This document shows positions 10,347 to 21,877 of a stretch of DNA of 64,000 bases, piece by piece. The stretch is from Adiantum capillus-veneris (taxonomy: Eukaryota > Streptophyta > Polypodiopsida > Polypodiales > Pteridaceae), in NCBI GenBank assembly GCA_014529385.2, contig CM043944.1, positions 67,643,895 through 67,707,894 of the forward strand, in the 5' to 3' direction. The first letter of the stretch is position 1. The number at the start of each line of letters is the position of its first letter. The translations under genes and the position numbers were made by a program. The notes under the pieces are model-generated. The model saw nothing but the letters and a program-made list of their open reading frames with translations, was not told the origin of the DNA and made no database searches.

Positions 10347-11040
10347 TTGGCCTAGTTTATAAAGTAGTTTTCAGATTGACTTTGCACCTTCGACTAGATC
10401 AATAGCATGATATAATTCACCTCTTTCAGGAGGTAAACCTTTTGGAAAATCAATAGGAAAAACATCTTTAAGTTCATATAGCAAGACATTCAATTTTCGT
10501 AATCACTACGAGAAGACAAAGACAAAAAAGGAACGTGACGTTTCATTGCCACATCAAAGTTGTTATTTACAACGAATTGACATCAGAACATATATACATC
10601 ACAAGACCTTTTAATTACAAGGTTTTGCAACTCAAGAGAACATATTAAAGAACTATTTTGTACATCATGTTCACCTTGTATAAAAAACGTTTTACCCTTT
10701 TTTACCAATTCTAGTGAGTCTTGCTGGTAACTCTAAATTCCACAGAAGGTCCTAGTGACCAAAACCAATCCCTTCTCAAATCCAAGTCTACACAATCCAT
10801 ATTCATTAGTTTGAAGTCAAGAACGTCCTTATAAAGTTATATCTCAACTTCCAAACTCGATACTAGTGTATCACATATCTTCTTGTCTTCACCATGCATC
10901 ATAGAGACGACATATTAGTAAGCAATTGGTTGTTCAAAAATTTTTTATTTCTTGACAAGAGCGTAATTTACAAAGTTATGTGTGGCAAAGTCATCAATCA
11001 TGACTAACGCTTATCCCATTCACAACTCCGTGCTTTTTAC
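10347..11040 (-). pseudogene. Gy2 protease and RT leader remnants
   Basis: A protease active-site segment (VMIDDFATHNFVNYA, aligning with LVDDGVTHNFLNYK of Gy1) lies at about 10970-11025. Near 10780-10830 is the block matching the Gy1 MDCADVVLGWEWL segment. The final 150 bases encode a DVFPxDxPxGLPPxRG-type RT leader. Many stops are present. The catalytic Asp is kept but the following residues DF differ from the normal SG or TG. Confidence 0.7.
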
Positions 11041-12810
11041 CAGCTCGATCAAAACTTGATTTCCACGTGCAGCTAGTTGACAAACAACAATGGTGCTCTT
11101 TGTCCTAGTGCAACACCTCTATAAATTTAAAGTTTTCATTACAAGCTATTAGAAGTGTTCGAGCTACATGGATTTTCATATCTTTATGACTCTTGTCATT
11201 ACATTTATCCTTTTCATGGTCCTTTTTATTTCCTTCTTTGGGCAATTCCATTAAGAATGTTCTGTGCAATAAGTGCAGGGGAGGGTTCGGTCTGCAGCAA
11301 AGGATGTGGTGCCTGCCTTGGCAGTGACACATCAAGGTTGGGGGTACCTCACGGGCGGCTTGTCCAAGTGACACCCTTATTTCTTTGCAGATGCACGTGG
11401 GTACTGCTACATGTGCGGAGTCCCTCGGCAAGAGTGGCTGATGGCCGTGGAAAGGAGAGTTTCTAGTGTGGGCTCTTGGCTGCCCTTGCTTGCCTTTGGA
11501 ACTTGCTTGCCCTTGTAGTATTGGCCTATTTTTGCGAAGCGGGCTTGGCGGTATCCCTGTTCCAGACTTAAACAAATCCACTCGACATGGTTGATTGTGG
11601 AGTAGTTGTTGTTGGCTTGACGGCGGGACCTATAGGTGTGGCGAACTTGTGAGTTATAGTGGTACGTCGGGCTTCTATATGAAGGTGTAAGGCTCCCCTA
11701 CAAATCGTGGTTGGCTGGTTGTGATCGATTGGGATGTGTTGTGTGATGGAACTTCTCTCGTTGGTGCCTCCCAATGGTATTTCTCTTATGCTTTGTAGTT
11801 TAGCAGATGTATCTATGATGGTTTTGTGGTGTGTTCTCCTTGGTCGTAGATTGGGTTGTTTATGTTTATTTCCTAGCTTTGTATGAGATTGGGGCTCCTA
11901 CTTAAAGCCCAAACATTATTTTCCCACAAACAGGTGTGTTAGATTCTTGTGCTTGGGAGGCTTCATGTCCTGTGGAAAGGGCTTGCCGTTTGTGGCAACC
12001 ACGCCAGGAATGTTTGTACTCAAAGTATGGTTTTAGGTATGTATGGGTAGGGGGCCTGTGTATAGCCCGATCATTTGCATGTTGAAACTCTTGAATCTCT
12101 TGTAATTGTTTTTTGGATCCATGGCTCATTATGAGCATGGTGATTTGTAAGTCAAGTAGATTCTAATTCAACTTAAATATCACATTTGAGTGAGAATTTC
12201 AACAAAAAAAAAAGTCGGTTAAAAACAAGTGAAGCATAACTTTCCTTTTTTGCCTCTACAAAGTCCTCTTGCTTTAGCATGGGCCGTAGTGCATCCCTCT
12301 TTTTAATCAATGTTTCACATGGAAATTTCCTTTTTTCTTTTAGAAAAGTCCTCCATATCCCCATATCTATGGAAGTTGTGTGGTATTAGCAATTGTCAAG
12401 TGAGATTATCCTCATAAATTTATGCAGGTTTAATTTCTTCTTCTAAGTTTTTGGGTGCATTTCTTTTCACCTCTTATTTGGAGTGTCTATCTGATCCTTT
12501 TATATACCCTCTTGATTTGTCAAAATCATGTATCCCCTTAAGCTGGAGGATTATTTCTCTGTACTCCGTAATGTAAGCAAAGGCCTAACCCATTGCATAG
12601 CTTTGTCCCACTCCTCCCAATTTCATTTTTTGGAAGAAACTATTTCAATTTATTTTTTTTCAAATTGAGCCGTGTCCCGTGGAATCTTTCCTAGTGCATT
12701 GAGGCCCATCCACCATTCCTTTGGCCCCAATGACAAACTAACCTCAAGTGGTAAATACTCACGTTGGGTATTTTTAACCTATGAAGGTCTTGCCATGTAT
12801 GTACAAAATT
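11041..12810 (-). other. Degraded Gy2 gag region
   Basis: No open protein is recognisable. The part 12590-12810 on the minus strand keeps a weak KEWWMGLNALG trace that could match the WWMTF gag block of Gy1. A GC-richer patch at 11270-11570 stands out from the AT-rich surroundings and has no match I recognise; it could be a small foreign insertion. Confidence 0.4.
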
Positions 12811-13044
12811 TTAGATAGAATCTTTATTTCTATCTCTTTCTCCACCATTAAATTGAGGAGGTTTCACGTCTTTGAGGAAAGGGTTTTCTCTAGGTATTGA
12901 CTGGGTATCAAGAGAAGGTATAACAATGTCTCTATATAGGGTTCCACCATCGCTAGAGTTGGAAGGCATATTTGAATGAGATGGCACAAATAATTTTGTC
13001 ATCAACTGCTTTCCCTTTTGTAGGCAGTCATTTAACTTAGTCAT
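12811..13044 (-). pseudogene. Gy2 gag N-terminal fragment
   Basis: 77 residues ending PPQFNGGERDRNKDSI, aligned with FHGEERDGNKDAV in Gy1 gag. Upstream residues (LNDCLQKGKQLMTKLF) could be a coiled leader. The downstream gag core is broken. Confidence 0.65.
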
Positions 13045-13350
13045 CTGATCTTTTAGACCATGTAGAGTAGAAAGAGAAGTCTGTAAGTGTATTTCAATGT
13101 TACCTACCCTTGGTACTATTATCTCATACTACTCACGGGATGGCACATCCTTCTCTTCCCCTATGCCTCAATCCCATACATATTTTGGTTTTGATTCGTG
13201 TTGATTTCGAGTTGCTTTTGATTTTGGTCTTTTTCATTTTGTGTAGGTTTGAAAAGCAAATCTCACTTAAAGGAGTTCAAAAAGACGAAAAGGTGTGTTA
13301 AACAAACCAGGAAAAAATATAAAAGAGGTGTTAGAATTGGCTTTAATGGA

Positions 13351-13370
13351 GAGCGGCAATGGCGACCAAA
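13351..13370 (-). other. Candidate Gy2 primer binding site
   Basis: The minus strand reads TTTGGTCGCCATTGCCGCTC. It resembles the TGGCGCCGTTGCC type primer site of some plant Ty3/gypsy elements. It begins 5 bp inside GATCGTCA, which could be the end of the 5' LTR. The match is imperfect. Confidence 0.35.
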
Positions 13371-13375
13371 TCTCT

Positions 13376-14402
13376 TGACGATCACATTACTTTGATTCAC
13401 AACTTGCTTTTCCTTTCTAATTTCCTTTGATGTAGCATCCAATGCCTCCTATATAAGCCCTTTTCTACGCAATGATCACACCTTTAGCTTGAATGATTTT
13501 TCAAGGATAATTGATACAACTTTCAATGGACTTACTAAGGTTTTGAAAAGACCCCATGAGTAAGGAAATAATACACTCTGTGGACCCGAGGCAGAAGAAA
13601 GAAGTGAGTGCAGTCAAGGTGCTTGAATATCTTGAGACTTGGCGCAACTTAGAACCACTGGACAATAATCATCGATTGGTGGAGGGACTAAGTGTTAGTA
13701 TTTTCAACTAAGTGCCTCTAATATGGCTCTTGTACCCTAGGCTTAGCTATGTGTGGGTCAAGTTGTGCAGAAGTATTACTTAGTGGAAGTTTCTACAAAT
13801 TAGGCCAAAAGTTTGTGAATGTTATATTTTCACACTACAAGTATTAGACCTTTGTCACTTTGACAAAAAGACCTCTTTTCCACTCTCTTTTGCACCTTAA
13901 TGTGTAAACAAGCTCAACAAGTGCTGGGAAGATTTGCAAGTTAGAAAGGTTAACTTTTCTACCCATTTTCCCAATGACTCCGGCATTGTTGCTCCCTTTT
14001 CCCAGTGACACTCGTGACACTCGACGTTGTTGCTCTTTTTTGTATCTATGAAAAATTAATAGCTAGGAAAGAAGATCGATAAAGCCACATTTTTTAGCTG
14101 TAAAAACTCATATTTCTACTCTCAGGCAACAAAAACAAAACTCCCACTCAATATTTGCACTTCGAAAACTGTCTAAAACTTGTAGCGAATTGTCCACGTA
14201 ATGCAATAATTATACACCATTCTATCATTCAATGTGCGAGGTTTGAAGGAAGGAGAAAACTGCTCTAATTTCCAATAAAGAGAGTGACACAAAAGGTTGG
14301 AGATCTAGGGCTGTTCTCTTCTTCTTCTTTTTCTTTCTGCCATACTCACACATGTGAGTGGAGTAACATTATATTAACTTAAAAAGAACGCAATGGCCCT
14401 CA
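13376..14402 (-). repeat. Probable 5' LTR of Gy2
   Basis: The part 13484-14402 matches 1-881. The inner end at 13376 is inferred from a CA end next to the candidate primer site, since the matching part of the left copy is outside the window. The minus-strand start is TGAGGG at 14402. The repeat ends abruptly against the MYB remnant. Confidence 0.55.
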
Positions 14403-14985
14403 AGGCAGCTTCCCATGACACCCATATTGATTCCAACTTCATCATGGAGCTCGACTATGAGGTTAATCTCATCCAATGAGAACTTGCCATGTTTGAGGTC
14501 TGGTCGAAGATGATTCAGCCATCTGCGTCTACAGCTCTTTCCACAACGATCCAGCCCTGCAAAAATCATGCAGTACTGCTGGAAAATTTGGAAATTTGCC
14601 ATTTGATGTGATTTTATTGTACTATTCAAGCGGTCAACAAAAATGCTGCTGCGAAAGGTGTGATATATTGAAGCGGGTCTGTAGATGCAAAGTAAAGATA
14701 TCTATGGATATCTATGGATAATAGCTCATCAATTCATCAGGCGTGCTATTCAAAGTTGGGTAAATCAGGCGTGCTATTCAGATCTTTCACCACCGATTGT
14801 TGAGGAATTTACTTCGATAGACAGGCCATAGTGATACCATTGTAATTTTTAAGCGGTATTACTATGCAATATGTACTTTGAACTTTGAAGTGATCGAGTA
14901 GCAGCATTAATCATACCAGCTTTACGGGCGATGTCAGTCCAGCTGCCATGAACGTATTTGGTAGCCTCTCGTCCTCTCGTCCTCG
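14403..14985 (-). pseudogene. R2R3-MYB transcription factor fragment, truncated at the Gy2 boundary
   Basis: Plant R2R3-MYB proteins bind DNA through two Trp-rich repeats. On the minus strand, exon 1 remnant (about 14985-14917) encodes EDERL and then, after a one-base frameshift, TKYVHGSWTDIARKAG, the end of repeat R2. A GT donor follows at 14916. The intron is 360 bp and ends in tttttgcag at 14557. Exon 2 (14556-14403) encodes [21 protein letters not shown], then [21 protein letters not shown], the R2/R3 joint and R3 helix. The intron position, between A-G and L of AGLxRCGKSC in phase 1, is the conserved first intron of this family. After ELHDEVG the expected NKW block has drifted (INMG), and homology stops where the LTR-like repeat starts. 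The R2 start and its first Trp are lost, and about four residues are missing before HGSW. A decayed host gene interrupted by Gy2 is the best reading. Confidence 0.8.
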
Positions 14986-15054
14986 TCTGCTGCGCCTGCA
15001 ATTGGGGCTGGACGCGTGACACGGTGTGGCTGTGTGAGCCTGCTCGCACGTGTG

Positions 15055-15056
<2 letters not shown>

Positions 15057-15091
<35 letters not shown>
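15057..15091. repeat. (GA)n microsatellite
   Basis: A 35-bp perfect GA tract just upstream (5' side) of the MYB exon 1 remnant. It creates low-complexity open frames (runs of ER or SL) on both strands that are not genes. Confidence 0.95.
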
Positions 15092-15094
<3 letters not shown>

Positions 15095-16844
15095 AGCACT
15101 GGTGCAAATCGACGCAGGGTCGACGCAGGGCTGGACAGGCTAGCTGCTACAAAAGAACGCGCTTCGCTTCCTAGATATGTTATGTATGATAATGAAGCAG
15201 GCTCTAATCGCGGGAGGAGGGCATATGCTGACGCTCTCGTCGCTCTCTTTCTCACATTCTCTGCACGCAAGGAGAATGTTTGTGAGAGAATGCGGTGTCT
15301 CCAGCTTGATTTCTCAATGATGAATTTCCTACCTCACATTCCGCTGTCCATATCATGGCTCCACATGAACGCATTCTACAAGGACGTAGTATGCTTTTAG
15401 TTAGGGACATGCATGTTCCTTGTTCCCTGGCCCCACGTATCTTGCTCCTTGGTCGAACATATACAAGTTACTGGAGCATTTTTTGTAATCTGGATGACCA
15501 GCACGATGTTGTGGACATACTATGCCCCATTGGGATGATGATGATGTATAGTTTTTATGTCTTATTTCTTCTAATATAAATTTCTCTCGCCTTGATGGAA
15601 AAAAAAAACATTGGGTGGAACTTGTGAAGAGCAGAATTTTTAGATTCTAATGCTCGCAAAGAGTGCTTGGGTGAAAATTTTATATCCCAAACATACACAG
15701 TACCCTCAAGAGAAAATATTGATATAAGGTGGGCTCAATTATAAATAAGAAAAGGTTACAAAACCTTCTATGGAAGGCACAAAAAGAGAGAGAGAGAGAG
15801 AGACCAATCTAAGTGAAAACTTTGTGTCTAAGTCAAAACTTGACTTGCCAAGACCATCACTACAGGTTGGCAATGTAAGGCTAAGATATAACAACCAATA
15901 AGACAAGGAATTCATATCATACAAAAGCACCACCAAAGACTAAGTTTGACAATTTTTGCCTATCTAGCAATAAGAAAGTAAGCCTTTTTGTAATGAATGC
16001 CAATCTTTCCATGTTTGTAGAAGCTAGCTTCTAATGTAAAAGTGATATTTACAAAAGCCTTTTATCCACCTTTGTCAGCTAGTCTAAGATGACTATATAG
16101 TTCGTAGTGATAACTCTCTAGATCGACAGAATGTTGATGATAATTTCCTTCCAATTGCAAGAGGGAAGGAAAAAAGCTACCTCTAGTGAAGACATGTGCC
16201 AATGTTGTGTGTGAGCTTTGTTGCACCCTCTATGTGTGTGAATATCCTCTACCTATATGGAAACTTAAGTAGACATAGCCATTGTGTCAACTTCATTTTG
16301 CATGTGTTAAGAGTAGTCTTTTGGAGATTGCACGAACAACCACATGCAAGTTTGTTTTTAATGCTAATGTTATTAACTTTGTGTATCTAGCTAAGTTCTC
16401 TAATTACATGAAATACCCATGGATGCATCGTTTGCTATTCATCTTAATTGAGGTCAATTGGTAAGACAGAAGGCCATTCTCCCATCAAAGGTAGTCTTCT
16501 CAACTTTCTTTTGAGTGCTACATCATAGCCCCAATGTTCTTAGTATCTGACGATTCTTTCTCACAGATGGCACTAGTATCAAATGTGAGGCATAAGGGCA
16601 TGAGCCCTCACTTCCACCAATTCATTCTCCTCCACTAATAAGAGAGCAGGATCTGTGCTAGCTCCAATGAGCATTGGCCTAATTGTTGACCTCACATTAC
16701 TCTAACCTTGGAAAAACATTTTCATTGTCGAAAACAAATGTGGGATATTTGTTTTTGAGAGCAAAATGTTTTTCCAATGTGGCACCTTTTGAGGCCTGCT
16801 TTTACTAAAGAGATCACTTAAATACCGACGTTCGTGGCGGGCGT
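15092..16844. other. Intergenic stretch without recognisable genes
   Basis: No coding or RNA gene could be supported. The part next to the MYB remnant would be its upstream region. A short (GA)n tract lies at 15785-15803. The rest is AT-rich single-copy-looking sequence. Confidence 0.5.
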
Positions 16845-17861
16845 TGTCGTGCGATGGCACGTTCATAATGTGAAATTAAAGTATCTACCTTACTCTTAAT
16901 GTTTATGATGTGTGGGACCAAATGCTACAATGTACATAGTGTGATATATGCGAAAATGAATGTCACGGTTGCAGTTGTGTACATACCTTGCCGGGCGGGC
17001 GAGGCCCTACACGTGGCACCATGGAATTCTTTTACACATAAATATATGCCTAATTTGATTTGGGAATGTACAAATTTCAAGTGTTTCGAAGTGGCACGCT
17101 CGCTTTGCCTAGAAAGTTCAATGCGGGCATCTCGACCAAAAATAGCAAGTTTCGTGCGCTGGCGTGAAAGACGTGTCCAAAGTGCTTACCAAGTGGGAAA
17201 ATGAGGTTCAACATGAAATTTTAGCCCAATGGGATTTTCCACAATTTTAGGGATTTTTCCCAACTCGTTTGGGCCTTTTACGGAAAAAAAGTGACCTTTT
17301 TGGGCTAAAAATAGTCAAAAATAGCCTAACAAATGCTCAAAATAGCTCAAAATGCCACATGAACGACGTTGAAGTTGTTGCTTAATTTGTGTTGGAATTT
17401 TAAGATCCAAGAATGAGATCATTTGGGTACATGAGCAAGGAGATACAGCCATTCCTCTACAGGGTGCTAGTGCAGTCCCATGCTGCTTCCACTACATGGT
17501 TGAAGCTGTGAGGCCTCCAATTAGGGTTTCCCCTCCTCTACCTGGGCTTCTCCAATGAAGTACTGAATCTTCCATGAAATGGTTACGACAAAGAATCAAA
17601 GCATAAATTTAGGGTTTTTAACAGGTCGAATGAGCATTGCATCTGTGCAATTGGGAGCGAGGCTACACCTAATCTTCACACACACAAGAGTTTTGAGTTA
17701 GTATTGGTTCTTTCTCAAAGTGGATCTTTCATGGCTGGATTTTTGTTCTTTTTTAGTGTGTTTTTGGCTTCAAATCGTCTATGCCTTGCTTGATTTTTCT
17801 CCGAATCCTCACAGTCAGAGGCCCAACGCTTTCCTAGTCGCACTGCGCACTTATTCACACA
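16845..17861 (+). repeat. Gy3 5' LTR
   Basis: It begins TGTCGTGCGATGG and ends CACACA. The first ~60 bp recur at 23935-23995, after a polypurine tract. The Gy4 LTR (55099-56270) begins with the same TGTCGTGC and ends with the same GCACACA. Length is about 1.02 kb. Confidence 0.8.
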
Positions 17862-17865
17862 TTTT

Positions 17866-17882
17866 TGGTGAACCCGACGTGA
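17866..17882 (+). other. Gy3 primer binding site
   Basis: TGGTGAACCCGACGTGA lies 4 bp after the LTR end. A TGG start (pairing to tRNA CCA) and this position fit a retrotransposon primer site. Gy4 has a decayed version near 56283. I cannot name the tRNA with certainty. Confidence 0.7.
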
Positions 17883-17913
17883 AGTAGGCTAGGGTGAGTG
17901 TTAAAAAGCTTCA

Positions 17914-19531
17914 TTGAAGGTCTCAAAAGAAAGGTTTAAAGCTATGGAGCAACAAGAGCAACAGGGGGTTCGGTTTGATCCAGTCACAATGCAAATGTTT
18001 CAAGCTTTTGGAGTGTTTATGCAGCAGCATCAAGCTGCAGAAAGAAGGCAGCTCTCCTCAACCAAAGTGCTTCCATCTGTGGTGAAGAAATTGGACCAAT
18101 TTAAAGGTAAAAATGTAACAAAGTATCTTTGTGGATATGTAAAGGATATGGAGCTTCATCGAGTGCCCAAAGCAAAGATGGTGCAAAGTTTTGAACTTGT
18201 TGTGGTTCCCGAGATCGAGATCAGAGAGCATGTAAGGGGAATTAGAAATGATCATGGAGAAACTTAGGAAGCATTCAAATTAGCCTTGAAGGAAGAGTAT
18301 TTCATGGAGGAATCCGAAAGGGTAACAAAGAGGACTTTCTTAGAGTGGGTAGTTCGGCCAAAAGAGGGGCTCTCGCCTACCGAACTGCTAAGGGAATTCG
18401 AATGCCATTATGATCAACTTTCAAGAACTGAAAAGGCTACCCTAAACTCGAAGAAGACAAAGCTCTTTTTGCAAGCCGCATGAAAAGAGATTCAAGAGAA
18501 GTTAGAGCTACTACTTGAGGATAAGGATGCGCAACAGGGTTTGAAGACTGATTGGAATGAGGAAGAAGATGCCATTTCACTGCTAGCTAAGCGACAACGA
18601 CGAAGAGACAAGATGATAGTCAACCCTACTCAATCCCCAAGTGTTTCCGAGAGTCCTATAAAGCCTGTGATTGTGGTTCCAAAGAGTGACAAATCCATCC
18701 TAGATGATATTGTCAAAGGAATGCAAGAGCTCAAGTTAAAGCTTACATGTCTAGAAGAAAAGGGGCAACCATCAGGTCAATCTACAGGGCAACGACCGCA
18801 AACCAGAGAAGGCTTTGTCAATAGATGCATATGGTGTGATAGCACTGACCATGGAAGGAGGGATTGTGAAAGTTTTAAAGATGCTTTGAAAAAGGAGCTC
18901 ATTTTCTTTAAAGATGGAAAAATTCACTTAAGTGAAACAAGTAAGATCTTGGGAATAAACTTTGGCAAAGGCGGGATGAAGAAGCTAGTTGAGGACATGG
19001 CTACTAGCCATGCCATCTCGATGGTTGAGGCAGCCGCCTATGGGTTGAAGGTGGATCCTATTAAAAAAAAAGGATCATTCAAGGTTGGAGTCTAATGATA
19101 TTGGAGAGCTATGGCCATGCACTATAGAGTCTGGTATGAAGGGTAAACTGACTATAGAGGTTTTACATGAAGCTAGAGATTGCATTCGGCTTGAAACAGG
19201 TTGGAATGACCTTGTGGACTCTTTGTCAGTGCATGCATATATTGCCAAACGTCAAGCAAATGAGTCCATTGTTGAAGAGAAACGTAGGCACGAGAATGGG
19301 GATGAAGGGCCTTCAAAGCGGGCAACGAGGAGTGGAGGTAGAAATGACACAGTGCCTCCTAGATCACCTTCCCCACAACAAATGCCTGTCCCCGAAGTGC
19401 CTATGCAAGAAGACTCTAAAGACAAGAAGAAGGATGCAACAAAATCCAAAGCAAAGGGTCTGGCCTACAAACTCCAATCCGATATAGCGGCAGCAATGGA
19501 CTCAAAAAGGTTTTGGAAGAGAGGATTCTAA
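17914..19531 (+). pseudogene. Gy3 gag with CCHC zinc knuckle
   Basis: Three in-frame pieces (17914-18267, 18286-18483, 18541-19095) and a frameshifted tail (19085-19531). The start has KKLDQFKGKNVTKYLCGYVKDMEL, the capsid start. Then come FLEWVVRPKEGLSPTELLREFE and a helical region rich in Glu and Lys. The zinc knuckle CIWCDSTDHGRRDC is at 18832-18873. The stops at 18266 and 18481 are single-codon changes against Gy4 (AA-stop-KEI where Gy4 has AAGKEI). The tail with KKDATKSKAKG is basic. Confidence 0.8.
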
Positions 19532-19764
19532 ACAGTAAGGTGGAATTTACCTTGGGTGAGGTCCTTGGTATAGCAAAGCGGGAATTCCACGAAGAAATAA
19601 TTGATATCATAAAGAGGAAGCGGTAGTCTCTTCCTGAATCTATCCATGTACATGGTGAAGAAGAGACTTTAAATGCAAAGGGTGTACATGTCTATGGCAA
19701 ACAAGGTGATGAAACTATTGTTGGATGCTACAAGTCTAGGGAAGGAGTAAAACACGTTTACTTC

Positions 19765-20109
19765 TTGGATGATGAAGATGAAGTGGAGACCACTCACAAG
19801 AGCTACTACTTGAATAGTCAGTGGGCAAGAGCAACTATTGAGACGCTGGTAAAAGTGGGAGACTTAGAAGATCCATACATTGTGTTGATAGATCATGGGT
19901 CGGAAATTAACCTCATGTCAAAGAGTCTTTATCAAAAAGGGAAATGTTCAATTGATATAAATCATGGATGGATGATTCGTACAGCAAACAACTCGTCAGG
20001 GGAGCTATACGGAGCTTGTCCAAATGTAAAGGTGACTATTGGGGATGTGAAAGATGACCAAAATTTCTTTGTACAGGAGATGTATATATATCCTCTTATC
20101 CTTGGGTAG
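19765..20109 (+). pseudogene. Gy3 protease
   Basis: 115 residues containing VLIDHGSEINLMSKSLY, the aspartic protease motif D-x-G-S/A-E-I-N-L typical of this gypsy lineage, followed by GACPNVKVTIGDV and FFVQEM. The last residues PLILG end in TAG where Gy4 reads CAA (GQPYIT), so the Gly-Gln-Pro-Tyr-Ile end of the domain continues beyond the stop. Confidence 0.8.
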
Positions 20110-20503
20110 CCATACATCACTGCTACTCGCATGGAAACCAAGGTGATGGATGATGGGTCAGCTTATGCAAGAATAAGGAGCAGGGATGGAAAGCGTGCAG
20201 TACAGTTCCTTACTGTTTGTGTAGACCATGAAAGGAACCGTGAAAGTCTTAGAGAGCAACCCTTGCCAAAGACAAACAAAGAGTTCAAGGACTATAGGGA
20301 TATATGAGGGGTTTTGGCCATGAACCATTGTAGAGCGGGATTACAGTGGTACAAGAAGAGAAAGGTTCTCGCATGATGTATATGGAAAGGAAACATTTTC
20401 TACAGGTTTTGTAGGATTATCAGACTATGGAACTATTGCTTTTATAGAGTATGAGGACTTAAAGCGGGGGGAACAACAACATGTAAATAGAGTACAAAGA
20501 GGT

Positions 20504-21877
20504 TTGAAGATGAATGGTTTGCTAGAAGATGATGAATGCATTGCAGGTGTGTTTGATGAGTGTTCTTTTATGGATACTATGCAAGATTTGGAGTCTTTAA
20601 TGGATTGCAATTTGCATATGGGAAGTGAGGTTGTGAAAGTATGCTCAATAGAAATGTACAAGGTCATTGAGGATTTCAAAAATGCTCAAGGTGTTGATGT
20701 ACGAGTGGAGACTAAGTATAAGTCCATGGCAAAGAAAGTGAAAACAGTGGCATTACCTCAACCAAAGACAAATAAGATGGAGCAAGCTGCTTTGCAACCT
20801 AGCCTTCGTAACCCAAGCAAGATTGGACACAAGTTCACAAAGGATTCTTTGAAAGAGTTAAAGGTTGGTTGCGAGGATAGTTTGACAAAAGCTGAAAAGG
20901 TATGCTTTGAAGACATGCTTGCCAAACACGGAAAAGATTTTGAATTTGAGCCTTATGAGATAGGGTGTGTTGATCCATTCGTTGTTTCTCCTATGGTGAT
21001 CTTCACTATCCCTCATGTACCTTGGAACTTGAGACCTATTTCTGTTCCAAAGGCTCATTTGCCAAAACTCATTGAGTTGCTTAATGAAAAGATCAAGATT
21101 GGTATCTTGGAGCCTTCTTGTGCTCCGTATTCAAACAGGTAGTTCACAGTTCCGAAGAAAAATGGTTCTTTATGCTTTATTCAGGATATACAACCTGTAA
21201 ATAAAGTGACAATGAGAAATGTGGGTATAGGGCCAATTGTCGATGAGTTTGCAGAGGCATTTGCAGGAAGGGCAATATATTCTATGGGAGATTTGTACTC
21301 AGGGTATGATCAGTTCCAACTAGCAATGGAAAGCAGGGACCTGACTACCATGAGGAAACCCTTGGGTTTAGTAAGGATGTGCACCTTACCTCAGGGGGCA
21401 ACGAATTGAGTTGCACACGTGATGAATGGTATGAACAAAGTCCTACGTGACTTCATATCGCAAACTACAATGCATTTCCTTGATGATGTGCCAATCAAAG
21501 GATGTGATGTAAGTGATAAAGATTTGGCTCTAGACATGAGGGGGTGCTGAAATTATGTGGCAACCCATATCAATGATTGTGATAATATATTGTCAAGGTT
21601 GGAAGAGGTGAACCTTACCTTGTCTGGCCAAAAGTAAGTGTTTGGTGTGAATGAAGTTCTTGTTGTGGGACATATGTGCGGGCCATATGGTAGAAGTCCT
21701 TGTCCTGCAAAGATTGATGTAATCCAGAGAATGAAAGAGAAATGTATAAATTTCAGTGAGGTTCAAAGGTTCTTGGGTGCATGCATGTTTTATGTTATTT
21801 GGATTCCGCATTATGCACATGTAGCAGAGCCTTTGTATAAACTTTTGAGAAAGAACAAAAAGTTTCAATGTGAATAA
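20504..21877 (+). pseudogene. Gy3 reverse transcriptase
   Basis: Pieces 20504-21142, 21206-21409 and 21638-21877 share one frame. They hold EPYEIGCVDPFVVSPMVIF, VPWNLRPISVPKAHLPKLIEL, GILEPSCAPYS then a TAG in place of W, FTVPKKNGSLCFIQDIQPVN, SMGDLYSGYDQFQLAMESRD, GLVRMCTLPQGATN, HFLDDVPIKGC (catalytic DD) and RFLGACMFYVIWIPHYA (connection). The blocks YSGYDQ, RDLTTM and FLDDVPIKG resemble a lineage best known to me from fungal gypsy elements more than the usual plant chromovirus or Tat/Athila forms; this is from memory, not a search. Confidence 0.85.

Larger units (their letters stand above)
10347..14402 (-). mobile_element. Gy2 chromovirus, 5' half (5' LTR, gag, protease, RT start)
   Basis: On the minus strand, from high to low coordinates: probable 5' LTR (~13376-14402), gag (13044-12811 and degraded sequence to about 11100), protease active site (about 10970-11025) and an RT leader (about 10500-10347). 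The RT leader gives LKDVFPIDFPKGLPP, ELYHAIDLVEGA and KLLYKLGQ just before the Gy1 boundary. The next RT motif, EVEKEI ... LPISLVKKKNG, resumes at 4507 on the other side of Gy1. This continuity shows the two halves are one element. Confidence 0.8.

Noticed and set aside
11105-11581. 158-codon minus-strand frame with His/Lys-rich C-terminus
   Set aside because: Lies within the decayed Gy2 gag region and does not align with Gy1 gag beyond loose composition.
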